The position numbers and the translations under genes were made by a program. Below the pieces are notes generated by a model, which worked only from the letters and a program-made list of their open reading frames with translations, was not told the DNA's origin and made no database searches. From Bacteroidota bacterium (lineage in GTDB: Bacteria > Bacteroidota > Rhodothermia > Rhodothermales > Rubricoccaceae), in assembly GCA_022564455.1 (NCBI GenBank), contig JADFLK010000009.1, forward strand, positions 1 through 14,628: a stretch of 14,628 bases of DNA, read 5' to 3'. This document shows, in pieces, positions 6,601 to 13,250 of this stretch (positions are counted from its first letter, which is position 1; each line of letters begins with the position of its first letter).

Positions 6601-8842
6601 AACCCTCGATATCACGGGCGAGCCCGGCGAGCCGCTTAGCCTGAACATCAAACTGGCAGTGCAACGATTTGCATACGGATCAACGGCTCTCAGCGCGGCA
6701 AGTAGCCACCTTTCCGGGACGTTCGACCCGACATCCGGCGAACTCAATCTGCGCAACCGGCTGGACTTCAAGTTCCTCTCGCAACCCGCCTTGCTCGTAG
6801 AGCGAGGCAGCATCGACATCACGTTCGATGGCACGGAGTTCACGGTGGAAGGCGACGTGCGGGTGGACAGAAAGCGGTCGTTCGACTTTCTCTCGCGGCT
6901 GGAAATGGGCCGGGAAGAACGGTCCACGCTGATTGAGCAACTCAACCTGAACCTGGACGGAGAGGCGTGGTCATTGGCGCAGCCGGCCCGTATTTCCATC
7001 GGCGAGGGTTACCGGTTTGAAAACTTCCTCCTGCAGGCCGAAGACGGCACCCAGCAAATCGCTGTGGACGGCCTCATCGACCCGGAAGGCGAGCAGGCGT
7101 TCATCTTCACGATGGAGGACTTCAAGGCCGAGACCGTGGCCGATCTGTTCGGTTTCGAGGGGCTGGGTGGACGTTTTACGACCACGCTGCTGATGACGGG
7201 CTCGGCGCGCAACCCCGAGATTTCAGGCACGGCTTCGCTGTACGATTTCACATCCGACGGCGAACCGGTGGGCTCTATCGACATCCGCCTGGACTACGCC
7301 GACGAGCGGCTCGACCTCGAAGCCCGGCTCGACCACATCAGCGGCAAGGCGATGACCGTCCGGGGCCACGTGCCGCTCCACTTCTCGCTGGCGGATGTGG
7401 GTGACGACGGCATCCCGTCCATCACCGAAGCAGCCGATGCCGACGAAGTGAGCCTCGCCATCCGCGCCGACTCGTTTCAGGTGGGGTGGATTGAGCCGTT
7501 CCTCAACCCCAGATCGTACACCGACGTTGCCGGCATCCTCAATGCCGACCTCACCGTAGACGGCACGCAGGCCGATCCACAGCTCAAGGGGAGAGCTCGC
7601 CTGGAGGACGGGCGCCTCGGCCTCGGGTTTACCGGGCGTGTGCTGGAGACGCTATCCGCCTCCATCCGCTTCATCGGAAACCAGGTCATCATACGAAGCG
7701 CTGTTCTGACGGACGCCGACGGTAACGAGCGGATGACCGCCGAAGGCGTCGTGACGCTTCAGAAGCTCTCGCTTGGCGAACTCGACATTCGGCTCGTTCC
7801 GCACCGGCTGCTTGCGATGGAAACACCTACGTACGACGGCCTGGTCATTGATCAGGGGGCTGATACACTTCGGCTAACCGGCACCCTGGCAAATCCCGTC
7901 ATTCGGGGCCACCCGATCCTCGGACCAGCAGACATCAACCTGACGGATGAACTGATCACGCGCGAGTTGGAGGACGTTCGCCTTTCGGCTGCCGACCTGC
8001 GCATCGTTGAAAGCCGGTTCGGGCGCCGCATCACCGCGCGCGATACGTCGGTCTCCCGCTTCTACAGGTCGCTCGATCTGAACGTGGATGTGGAAATTGG
8101 CCGCGACGTTTGGCTGCGCTCGCGGTCGGGGCTGTTGCCTTTCGCCGCCGAGTTCAGCGGAAACGTGCAGGCCGTCAAAGCTCCGCTGGCAGAGCAAACC
8201 AGCCTGTTCGGCACAGTTGACATCACGCGAGGTTGGGTGGAAACACTGAGCCGCAGGTTCGATATTGAGCGCGGCACCCTCATCTTCAATGGGCTGATGG
8301 AAGAGACCCTGGTAGATCTGGAGGCGAAGCTGGACATCCGCACCGACCCCGAAGTAGGCACTACGGCTGTCGAGATTGGCCTGTTGGTAAACGGCCGGCT
8401 CGGCGACAACCTCACAATAACGCTCTCCTCCAACCCGCAACTCGACAACGCCGACATCGTTTCGCTGATCGTAACGGGGCAGCTTGCCGAGAATGTGATC
8501 GGCGGCGGCGCACTGGCGGGCGCGGGCGAAGGCTTTTTCCTCGGCCAGCTTTCCGGGATCGTCGAGGGCCTCGGCAACAGCCTCGGGGAAAGCATTGGCT
8601 TCAACCTCGACGTAGTCCGGATTGACCAGACACCGGACGGCCTCGTCATCCGCCTCGGCAAGTATCTCACCAACAAAGCCTTCATCTCGTTCGGCATGCC
8701 CTTAAGCACGGGCGGCGACAACCTTCTCCGCCAAAACAACCCCGAGCTGACGCTGGAGTACGCGCTGATACGCTGGCTTCTGGTCCAACTGGAGTACCAG
8801 AACGGCCTGGGCGGAGGGCTCATTTACGAATACGCATATTAG
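3617..8842 (+). CDS. tamB: TamB: inner-membrane-anchored periplasmic bridge protein (AsmA-like/DUF490 family)
   Basis: TamB-family proteins span the periplasm as a long hydrophobic-grooved beta-structure. They partner TamA and are implicated in phospholipid transport to the outer membrane. This one has 1741 residues from the GTG at 3617, longer than the roughly 1260 of E. coli TamB. A single membrane anchor lies at about residues 34-51, after a short cytoplasmic tail. A very long repetitive beta-rich region follows, then the C-terminal TamB domain (about 1390-1741). That domain is recognised by TSLFGTVDITRGWVE, RFDIERGTLIFNG, SSNPQLDNADIVSLIVTG and a Gly-rich stretch with GGGALAGAGEG. The end (LIYEYAY) has the alternating aromatic pattern usual in the family. 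Between residues 436 and 860 a unit of about 100-111 residues recurs five times, each marked by [AG]RPFD. Only two cysteines occur in the whole protein, Cys758 and Cys780, both followed by FRG. The gene is translationally coupled to tamA and lies 52 bp upstream of mlaE, which supports a shared lipid-transport role. Confidence 0.94.
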   Translation: MAELATHTTESRVETPTVPERKHGWGKAVLRGFGLLVAALLVLVVVVLLLLQTGFGRNVVRNIAVGQIQNALAEGATVEIARLGGNLLTNAELTGVVIRQNGETTATIDTVRARYSLPALLRRTFSAGRIDVIGPVVFARQLPDSTFNLQYLLKPSDELDADSTASPFTVVIDSVLMERGRVEVHFYAPGRDSILVLDHIVLTASDFFAGDGRLEAQLHQLAAEAIAPNTAAHVHFTVAGSVSQEALSMDDLRLTSAAGTNVFGTARLTFAGGSLPDLTADLTAEPIAMADVRAFSGLDLYGNPRIRLTAHNENGRLTFAVRGAPHEGASIVLNGSLENTGRIRYQVEGQLRDVNPAMLTHNEGHTASLTGDLRLDLTGTSPRTLDGPFSVNLTDTRIGDQSFDLLRIDGAFRAGRLEFGLDADVHGARFHAEGDARPFDETPTYDISGEADDVNLARLLRDPSRTTSFSGSFSVNGAGIDPKTMRAEAIIDLQNIRVGGLALDYLDGVVELRQGGVRFVAESNLANGGGLIEVAGEARPFDDSLTYHITDGRVSHFNLAALTPPYGGAQESDLTGTFTLDGRGTDPSSLVANLTASLQDSRFGDYDLVEANFDGALERGLLSLDGWADLGRLGYVALTGTARPFDPVLSYDVNGRVEHLDLAELTDNPDRQSDISTAFTASGRGLDLASLTLEARLDLDYASYGAQEVTGGLLNLRLIQGNLTVEGSLEMPEGAFALDVSGRPFDPNPTLAFGERMCFRGVDLATLTGNPDLRTRLNGCFRGSLNGFDLATLAAEGSIALQASTFNGAEIESGNIELTLREGLVDADADLVLGSDGFGGAGFESGLFFHFDGRPFDDRPTYATNGSFTRVDLVALAGLEAEQPAPLTLDFDLEGAGLVFETMSLRGYLAAGRSKLGSITLDTLHVRFDLDRGRLALDTLLLRSDLADADGSGRITLTDQAGAEISDLAIIATLYDLSPLNAYTAKPLSLAEGELTLDITGEPGEPLSLNIKLAVQRFAYGSTALSAASSHLSGTFDPTSGELNLRNRLDFKFLSQPALLVERGSIDITFDGTEFTVEGDVRVDRKRSFDFLSRLEMGREERSTLIEQLNLNLDGEAWSLAQPARISIGEGYRFENFLLQAEDGTQQIAVDGLIDPEGEQAFIFTMEDFKAETVADLFGFEGLGGRFTTTLLMTGSARNPEISGTASLYDFTSDGEPVGSIDIRLDYADERLDLEARLDHISGKAMTVRGHVPLHFSLADVGDDGIPSITEAADADEVSLAIRADSFQVGWIEPFLNPRSYTDVAGILNADLTVDGTQADPQLKGRARLEDGRLGLGFTGRVLETLSASIRFIGNQVIIRSAVLTDADGNERMTAEGVVTLQKLSLGELDIRLVPHRLLAMETPTYDGLVIDQGADTLRLTGTLANPVIRGHPILGPADINLTDELITRELEDVRLSAADLRIVESRFGRRITARDTSVSRFYRSLDLNVDVEIGRDVWLRSRSGLLPFAAEFSGNVQAVKAPLAEQTSLFGTVDITRGWVETLSRRFDIERGTLIFNGLMEETLVDLEAKLDIRTDPEVGTTAVEIGLLVNGRLGDNLTITLSSNPQLDNADIVSLIVTGQLAENVIGGGALAGAGEGFFLGQLSGIVEGLGNSLGESIGFNLDVVRIDQTPDGLVIRLGKYLTNKAFISFGMPLSTGGDNLLRQNNPELTLEYALIRWLLVQLEYQNGLGGGLIYEYAY
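4922..6250 (+). repeat. Five-copy repeat (about 100-111 residues per unit) inside TamB
   Basis: A protein-level repeat is marked by [AG]RPFD at TamB residues 436, 538, 642, 742 and 853 (bases 4922, 5228, 5540, 5840 and 6173). Spacings are 102, 104, 100 and 111 residues. In four copies a Tyr follows about five residues after the Asp; copy 4 has Leu-Ala there. A [VFL][ND]L[AV]xL element comes about 20-25 residues after RPFD: VNLARLL, FNLAALT, LDLAELT, VDLATLT and VDLVALA. Copies differ at the DNA level, so this is an old duplication under protein-level constraint, not a recent expansion. Each unit probably forms a set of beta-strands that lengthens the periplasmic groove. Confidence 0.85.
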
Positions 8843-8894
8843 GTCGTGTTGACTTACATCGCCTCCAGCGATCTGCTGAACGTACCTTCCAGGC

Positions 8895-9842
8895 ATGGAG
8901 CCCTACCTCCCCGAAACGACTCCAAAAACAGAAGCGGAAACAGACGCGGACGCCCCCAAGGAATCGTTGGCGAAGCGGCTGCGTGGCGCGCGGAGGATCC
9001 GGCAGGAAGAGAAAATCCTGCAAGAGAAGTCATTTGCACAGCGCACGATGGAGCGCTTTCGGAAGTCGCAGGGGGTATTGTACCATTTCCTCGACCAGGC
9101 CGGTGCTCTATTCATGTTCATCGGCGAGTTCTTCCGCCGCTTCTGGCGGCGGCCGTTCGAGATTAAAGAGACAGTGAACCAAATGGACGAGGTGGGCTCG
9201 AAGAGCTTCCTCCTCACGTCCGTCGTCGGGCTGTCCATCGGCATCGTGCTCGCCATGCAGAGTCGCGGAACGCTGGCCCGCTTCGGAGCAGAGGCGTTCT
9301 TGCCCAGTATGTTGGCGTTCTCGGTAATAAAAGAGATCGGCCCCGTGCTAACCAGCCTGGTACTCGCCGGGCGGCTGGGCGCCGGCATCGCGGCCGAACT
9401 GGGCTCCATGAAGGTCACCGAGCAGATCGACGCGATGGAGGTGGCTGCGCTGAAGCCCTTCCACTACCTCGTGGTTACCCGCGTAATTGCCTGCGTCGTC
9501 ATGTTTCCGGTGATGACGATACTTACCGATGTGATCGCCCTTTGCGGGGGCTTCATCGAGACGAACCTGTCGACAGGAATGGATTACCGGCTGTTCATAG
9601 GCGAAGCCTTCAAAACCATGCGATTCGTAGATGTGACCGTCGACACCCTGAAAACATCAATTTTTGGCTTCATCGTTGGTATCGTGAGTTGTTACCAGGG
9701 CTACAGCGTCCGTGGAGGAACGCGCGAAGTTGGCCAGGCCGCCATGCAGGCCGTCGTGCTCTCGTCGCTGCTCATCCTTCTGGCCGACGTTCTGATCGTC
9801 CGCATTTCACTCATGATTTTCGGGGATGTCTCGGGCGGATAA
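8895..9842 (+). CDS. mlaE: MlaE-type ABC transporter permease (MCE lipid transport system)
   Basis: This 315-residue protein is the inner-membrane permease of an MCE/Mla lipid ABC transporter, working with the MlaF ATPase and the MlaD substrate-binding ring. The family's hallmark stretch occupies residues 147-181 (EIGPVLTSLVLAGRLGAGIA, then AELGSMKVTEQIDAM). A second conserved segment, GIVSCYQGYSVRGGTREVG, is at about 262-280. Membrane segments lie at about 105-121, 136-160, 190-222, 254-268 and 286-310. The first 55-60 residues form a charged cytoplasmic extension rich in Glu, Lys and Arg. It is absent from E. coli MlaE (about 260 residues). An in-frame TGA at 8877-8879 leaves ATG 8895 as the only plausible start. 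mlaF begins 2 bp after the stop. Confidence 0.95.
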   Translation: MEPYLPETTPKTEAETDADAPKESLAKRLRGARRIRQEEKILQEKSFAQRTMERFRKSQGVLYHFLDQAGALFMFIGEFFRRFWRRPFEIKETVNQMDEVGSKSFLLTSVVGLSIGIVLAMQSRGTLARFGAEAFLPSMLAFSVIKEIGPVLTSLVLAGRLGAGIAAELGSMKVTEQIDAMEVAALKPFHYLVVTRVIACVVMFPVMTILTDVIALCGGFIETNLSTGMDYRLFIGEAFKTMRFVDVTVDTLKTSIFGFIVGIVSCYQGYSVRGGTREVGQAAMQAVVLSSLLILLADVLIVRISLMIFGDVSGG

Positions 9843-9844
9843 CC

Positions 9845-10660
9845 ATGCTTGATCTTTTCAAGGACGACGAGCCCGATGAGCCTGTAACCGGAGGGGCTAC
9901 TCCGCCGCCCGAGCACGTGATTGTAGAATTGCGGGACGTACATAAGGCGTTCGGCGAAACTCGCGTGTTGCGGGGCATCAACCTCCAGCTTGAACGCGGA
10001 ACGAGCGCCGTGGTATTGGGCGGCTCCGGCACCGGAAAAAGCGTCCTCATCAAACACATCGTGAAGCTGCTCGAACCCGACAAAGGCGAGGTGTGGGTGA
10101 AGGGCCAGCGTGTCGATTTGCTGGACGGCGACGCGCTCGACCGGCAGCGCCTCAACATCGGCTTCCTCTTCCAGGGCGGCGCGCTGTTCGACTCGATGAC
10201 CGTCTACGAGAACATGCGCTTCTACCTCGACCGCCACACCAAGTGGCCGAAAGGGGAAAAGGACGATGCCATCGCCGAGGTGCTTGAAGCCGTCACCCTC
10301 CCGGACAAAGGCCCGCAATATCCGGCGGAACTATCGGGAGGCCAAAAGAAGCGGATCGGCCTTGCCCGCGCGCTCATCCTCAAGCCCGAAATCATCCTCT
10401 ACGACGAGCCCACAACCGGCCTCGACCCCGTCTCGGTGCGCGTCGTCAGCGACCTGATCCTCAAGCTGCGCGACGAGCGCAACATCTCTTCCATCGCGAT
10501 CACACACGACCTCCTGGCCGCCGCGATCATCACCGACCGAGCCAACTTCATCGCCGACGGCAAGATCGTCGCGACCGGCACGTTGGATGAGGTGCGCCAT
10601 TCCGACCATCCCCACGTTCGGGAGTTCTTCCAAGGCTCGAAGGCCTATGCCGCAGCCTAG
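9845..10660 (+). CDS. mlaF: MlaF-type ABC transporter ATPase
   Basis: This 271-residue cytoplasmic ATPase powers the MlaE permease. All nucleotide-binding motifs are intact: Walker A GGSGTGKS (59-66), Q-loop FQGGALFDSMTVYENM starting at Phe109, signature LSGGQKKR (163-170), Walker B IILYDEP (183-189) with catalytic Glu188, and the switch His in ITHD (His221). The FQGGALFDSMTVYENM wording is typical of the MlaF subfamily. A short acidic, Pro-rich N-terminal extension (about 1-24) precedes the ABC core. The ATG at 9845, 2 bp after the mlaE stop, is chosen because the frame further upstream only shadows mlaE. E. coli MlaF is stabilised by the STAS protein MlaB; no such gene is adjacent here. A small perfect hairpin spans the stop codon. 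Confidence 0.95.
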   Translation: MLDLFKDDEPDEPVTGGATPPPEHVIVELRDVHKAFGETRVLRGINLQLERGTSAVVLGGSGTGKSVLIKHIVKLLEPDKGEVWVKGQRVDLLDGDALDRQRLNIGFLFQGGALFDSMTVYENMRFYLDRHTKWPKGEKDDAIAEVLEAVTLPDKGPQYPAELSGGQKKRIGLARALILKPEIILYDEPTTGLDPVSVRVVSDLILKLRDERNISSIAITHDLLAAAIITDRANFIADGKIVATGTLDEVRHSDHPHVREFFQGSKAYAAA

Positions 10661-10667
10661 GAGGCTG
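10653..10667 (+). terminator. Short hairpin across the mlaF stop codon (weak terminator or processing site)
   Basis: CAGCCT at 10653-10658 and AGGCTG at 10662-10667 form a perfect 6-bp stem around a 3-base loop, AGG, that overlaps the TAG stop. No run of T follows, so it does not meet the usual form of an intrinsic terminator. It could partly attenuate transcription or protect a 3' end before the 221-bp spacer that precedes mlaD. It could equally be chance in GC-rich DNA. Confidence 0.22.
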
Positions 10668-10738
10668 TCGAGATACGCCATCCGTCCTGCGACCGAGATC
10701 GTAACTCAACTGCCTCGTAGGGCATAGGAATTCTCAGG

Positions 10739-10805
10739 TACCAAGCTCCAAATCACAAAGAATGCTTCATGAGACCGCTTGGAATCTGATACATGGAGTT
10801 TGGTA
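10739..10805. repeat. Imperfect inverted repeat in the mlaF-mlaD spacer
   Basis: The left arm TACCAAGCTCCA (10739-10750) and right arm TGGAGTTTGGTA (10794-10805) are complementary at 11 of 12 positions, around a 43-base loop. The right arm runs into the TTTGGWA heptamer array. The spacer is visibly more A/T-rich than the flanking genes. The element could fold in RNA or be the remnant of a small non-coding repeat. No open frame or transposase is linked to it. Confidence 0.45.
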
Positions 10806-10819
10806 TTTGGAATTTGGAA
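10799..10819 (+). repeat. TTTGGWA heptamer repeat, three copies
   Basis: Three head-to-tail heptamers (TTTGGTA, TTTGGAA, TTTGGAA) lie 63 bp upstream of mlaD. A related word, CTTGGAATCT, occurs shortly before. Nothing in the coding regions resembles this array. It belongs to the kind of short-word repeat that recurs in the intergenic DNA of some bacterial genomes. Confidence 0.6.
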
Positions 10820-10881
10820 GGCTGCCTTGCCCTTTGCCCGTATTGGCGCTATCGTTTCCGTAATCCTGTAACCCCGCCCCC

Positions 10882-11958
10882 ATGTCACGCCAAGCTCGCC
10901 TCGGCCTCGTCGTTCTGGCAGGCGTCGCCCTCTTCATCGCACTGCTATTCATCCTGGCGAACCGCACGTTCCTCCTGTCGGATACGTACTCGATCCGGGC
11001 GGAGTTCAACCGCGTCTCGGGCTTGCAAACAGGCGCCCGCGTCCTGTACAACGGCATTTCGGTAGGCCGCGTTGAAGCTATCCAACTGCCGACCTCGCCG
11101 GGGCTGCCCATCTCGGTAGCGATGCAGATCAAAGACGACGCCAAGCACCTCATCCGGGAGGATTCGAGGGCAGTCATCCAGACGGACGGCCTCGTGGGCA
11201 ACGTGATCGTTGCATTAACCGACGGCTCACCCAGCCAACCCGTTGTGGCTGAGAACGGGCGAATATCCGGTGTCGATCCGTTCGAGTTTGCTGCCATAAC
11301 GGATCGCCTATTCGCCTCCGTCTCGCGCTTCGACTCCGTGACCGTAACGCTGACCCAGTTGATGCAAGACGTCCGCACAGGCGAAGGCTCGCTTGGCCGA
11401 TTCCTCTACGACGACCGTCTCTACGACGAAACCGTGCTCACCGCCCAGGAGCTACGTGCCTCGCTGAGTAGCCTGGGCGCACGCGCCGACGCTCTCGTTG
11501 CCATCGCGGAGGACGGCTCGCAGGCTATCGAGTCCATCCTCCAGAAGGTCAACTCCGGCGACGGCACCCTCGCGCGCATCCTGAACGAAGACGACATGTA
11601 CGAGGCGCTACTGCAATCGGCCGATCAATTCTCGACCATCTCGGAGAACCTGGAAAGTATCACCGAACGGTTTGAGACAGCGGCAGGATACATGGCTGTC
11701 GGCGCGTTCCGATTCTCCGAAAACATGGAGGCGTTGAAGCACAACTTCCTCTTCAAGGGGTATTTCGAGGATCGTGGGTACCTCGAGATGGCGCCGTTCG
11801 AGATTCGCGAGCAAGCCATCTCAGAGACTTACGAGGATCTCCAGCGATGGGAGCGGGATCTGTACCGCCGGGAACTGGAGATGGACCGACGCGAGGCGGG
11901 TTCCGGTGGAACCAGCGTCGTGACTCATGACGAGAACGACTCCTCCGGATCGAACTAG
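10882..11958 (+). CDS. mlaD: MlaD-type MCE domain protein
   Basis: This 358-residue MCE protein is anchored in the inner membrane by one N-terminal helix (about 7-27). Its periplasmic MCE domain (about 37-116) contains the core NRVSGLQTGARVLYNGISVG followed by RVEAI. MCE domains form hexameric rings that pass lipids to or from the MlaFE complex. The region after the domain (about 135-270) is probably helical. It carries two related motifs, GEGSLGRFLYDDRLYDETV (167-185) and GDGTLARILNEDDMYEAL (226-243), of a type common in long MCE proteins. A second conserved stretch, ALKHNFLFKGYFEDRGY, lies at 284-300, followed by a charged, coiled-coil-like tail. The protein is about twice the length of E. 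coli MlaD (about 183 residues). An in-frame TAA at 10861-10863 makes ATG 10882 the only reasonable start, and no Shine-Dalgarno motif is seen. It is separated from mlaF by 221 bp but shares its direction and function. Confidence 0.93.
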   Translation: MSRQARLGLVVLAGVALFIALLFILANRTFLLSDTYSIRAEFNRVSGLQTGARVLYNGISVGRVEAIQLPTSPGLPISVAMQIKDDAKHLIREDSRAVIQTDGLVGNVIVALTDGSPSQPVVAENGRISGVDPFEFAAITDRLFASVSRFDSVTVTLTQLMQDVRTGEGSLGRFLYDDRLYDETVLTAQELRASLSSLGARADALVAIAEDGSQAIESILQKVNSGDGTLARILNEDDMYEALLQSADQFSTISENLESITERFETAAGYMAVGAFRFSENMEALKHNFLFKGYFEDRGYLEMAPFEIREQAISETYEDLQRWERDLYRRELEMDRREAGSGGTSVVTHDENDSSGSN

Positions 11959-11960
11959 TG
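11956..11960 (+). other. TAGTG stop-start overlap coupling mlaD and the AI-2E family gene
   Basis: The TAG stop of mlaD (11956-11958) shares its G with the GTG start (11958-11960) of the next gene, the same arrangement as at tamA-tamB. This implies co-translation of mlaD and the membrane protein that follows. Confidence 0.65.
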
Positions 11961-13250
11961 GATAGCAACCACCCGAACCCGGTAGATCCCTCGGTCGCAC
12001 AAAACGGCAAGCCATCATCGCGTGCGCTGCAGGACGTGGTTTTCCAAAGCCTGGTGGTGCTGGGCGGCCTCGCGGCGTTTGTCTTTCTGCTCCTTGTGGA
12101 AGGCGCGTCGCTGAGTCCGCTTGTCGTTGCCGCCGCCGGCCTGATTCTGCTCTGGCCCATCCGTTCGCACAAGGCAATCCGTGCGCTGCTTCTTGCGGGC
12201 GGATTCGTGCTAGCCATCTGGACACTCAAACGGCTCGGCAGCGTTCTGACCCCGTTCGCCATCGTGTTTTTGCTGGCCTACCTGCTCAATCCGCTGGTAA
12301 CGGGGGCGCACGAGCGTTTCAGGGTGAAACGATGGATTACGTCGCTGGTGCTCACACTGGCCTTTATTGGCATGCTCGTTCTGTTCGCGCTGCTGATCGT
12401 CCCGAGCCTCGTAGGCCAAATAGAGAGCCTCGCCACCGCCATCATTGGGTTGGTTTCGGGATTGCCGCAGTGGGTTGCGGAAGCCGAAATCCTTAATTCG
12501 CTGGAGGCCGCCGGGCTGATCGAACGGAACGTCCTCACGCAGCAACTGGCCACGTTCCTCCCCAGCCAGATCAGCGCCATCGCGGCGGGTATCCCAAGCG
12601 CCGTGGCCTCACTGACACGGTCGGTGGGCACCCTTTTCGGCCTGCTGACCACCATTGCACTCATACCGGTTCTCCTGTTTTACATCCTGAAGGACTACGT
12701 GGAGATCCGTGAGGCCATTGTAGGCGTCTTTCCAACGTTCAAAGGCAGCCGCGCCTACCTCACGCAGACCAGCAAAGTGGTGGGCAACTACCTGCGCGGC
12801 CAGATCACCATCTCAACACTCGGCGCTATCATCGTCACTATCCCCCTGGTCCTGTTTGGTGTGCCCTTCGCGCTCGTCATCGGCCTGCTGACGGGGTTGC
12901 TGAACATGATCCCCAACCTCGGCGCCATCCTCACCTACCTCATCGGCGGGCTGCTGATGCTGGCCTTCGGCTCCGTCGGCGATTTCTTTGTTGTGATGAT
13001 TGTTCTCGTCGGGCAGTCGATCCTTGAGCAGAGCGTGCTGACACCCAACATCATGAGCCAGTCGGTTGGGCTGCACCCGGTGCTCATCATCTTCTCGCTG
13101 TTTGTGTTCAGTACGTTTTTCGGATTCCTCGGATTGCTGATTGCCGTGCCCGTCACGGCGCTCCTCGTTCAGGTGTACAAGGCGTACCGCGAGGATTTTG
13201 TGATCGACATTGAAGCCCAGCCAAACCTGATCGTAGCAGCCGAAGAATGA
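11958..13250 (+). CDS. AI-2E/PerM-family inner-membrane transporter
   Basis: This 430-residue polytopic membrane protein belongs to the AI-2E transporter family (PerM/TqsA/YdiK group). Members have been linked to autoinducer or small-molecule export and to Na+(Li+)/H+ antiport; the substrate cannot be told from sequence. Recognition rests on the C-terminal half. It contains LLTGLLNMIPNLGAILTYL (310-328), the glutamine-rich element VGQSILEQSVLTPNIM (351-366), VGLHPVLIIFSLF (370-382), and a final GFLGLLIAVPVTALL helix. FLLAYLLNPLV (104-114) and FYILKDYVEIRE (241-252) are also typical. Two hydrophobic segments at about 30-48 and 52-66 precede the usual N-terminal pair, so this protein is longer than the common 350-370 residues. 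The GTG start overlaps the mlaD stop, and the ATG of tgt overlaps this gene's stop. Its link to lipid transport is by position only. Confidence 0.92.
   Translation: MDSNHPNPVDPSVAQNGKPSSRALQDVVFQSLVVLGGLAAFVFLLLVEGASLSPLVVAAAGLILLWPIRSHKAIRALLLAGGFVLAIWTLKRLGSVLTPFAIVFLLAYLLNPLVTGAHERFRVKRWITSLVLTLAFIGMLVLFALLIVPSLVGQIESLATAIIGLVSGLPQWVAEAEILNSLEAAGLIERNVLTQQLATFLPSQISAIAAGIPSAVASLTRSVGTLFGLLTTIALIPVLLFYILKDYVEIREAIVGVFPTFKGSRAYLTQTSKVVGNYLRGQITISTLGAIIVTIPLVLFGVPFALVIGLLTGLLNMIPNLGAILTYLIGGLLMLAFGSVGDFFVVMIVLVGQSILEQSVLTPNIMSQSVGLHPVLIIFSLFVFSTFFGFLGLLIAVPVTALLVQVYKAYREDFVIDIEAQPNLIVAAEE
13247..13250 (+). other. ATGA overlap coupling the AI-2E family gene and tgt
   Basis: The ATG start of tgt (13247-13249) overlaps the TGA stop (13248-13250) of the preceding gene. 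This is a standard coupling arrangement, and with the TAGTG overlap upstream it ties mlaD, the AI-2E gene and tgt into one translational unit. Confidence 0.7.

Noticed and set aside
8850..8878. Possible promoter before mlaE (TTGACT, 17 bases, TCTGCT)
   Set aside because: The -10 part is poor, the gap is only 52 bp, and sigma-70 E. coli-type boxes are not expected if the host is Bacteroidota-related.
9542..9844. Upstream extension of the mlaF frame into mlaE
   Set aside because: It overlaps mlaE completely and carries no ATPase homology; ATG 9845 gives a normal MlaF.
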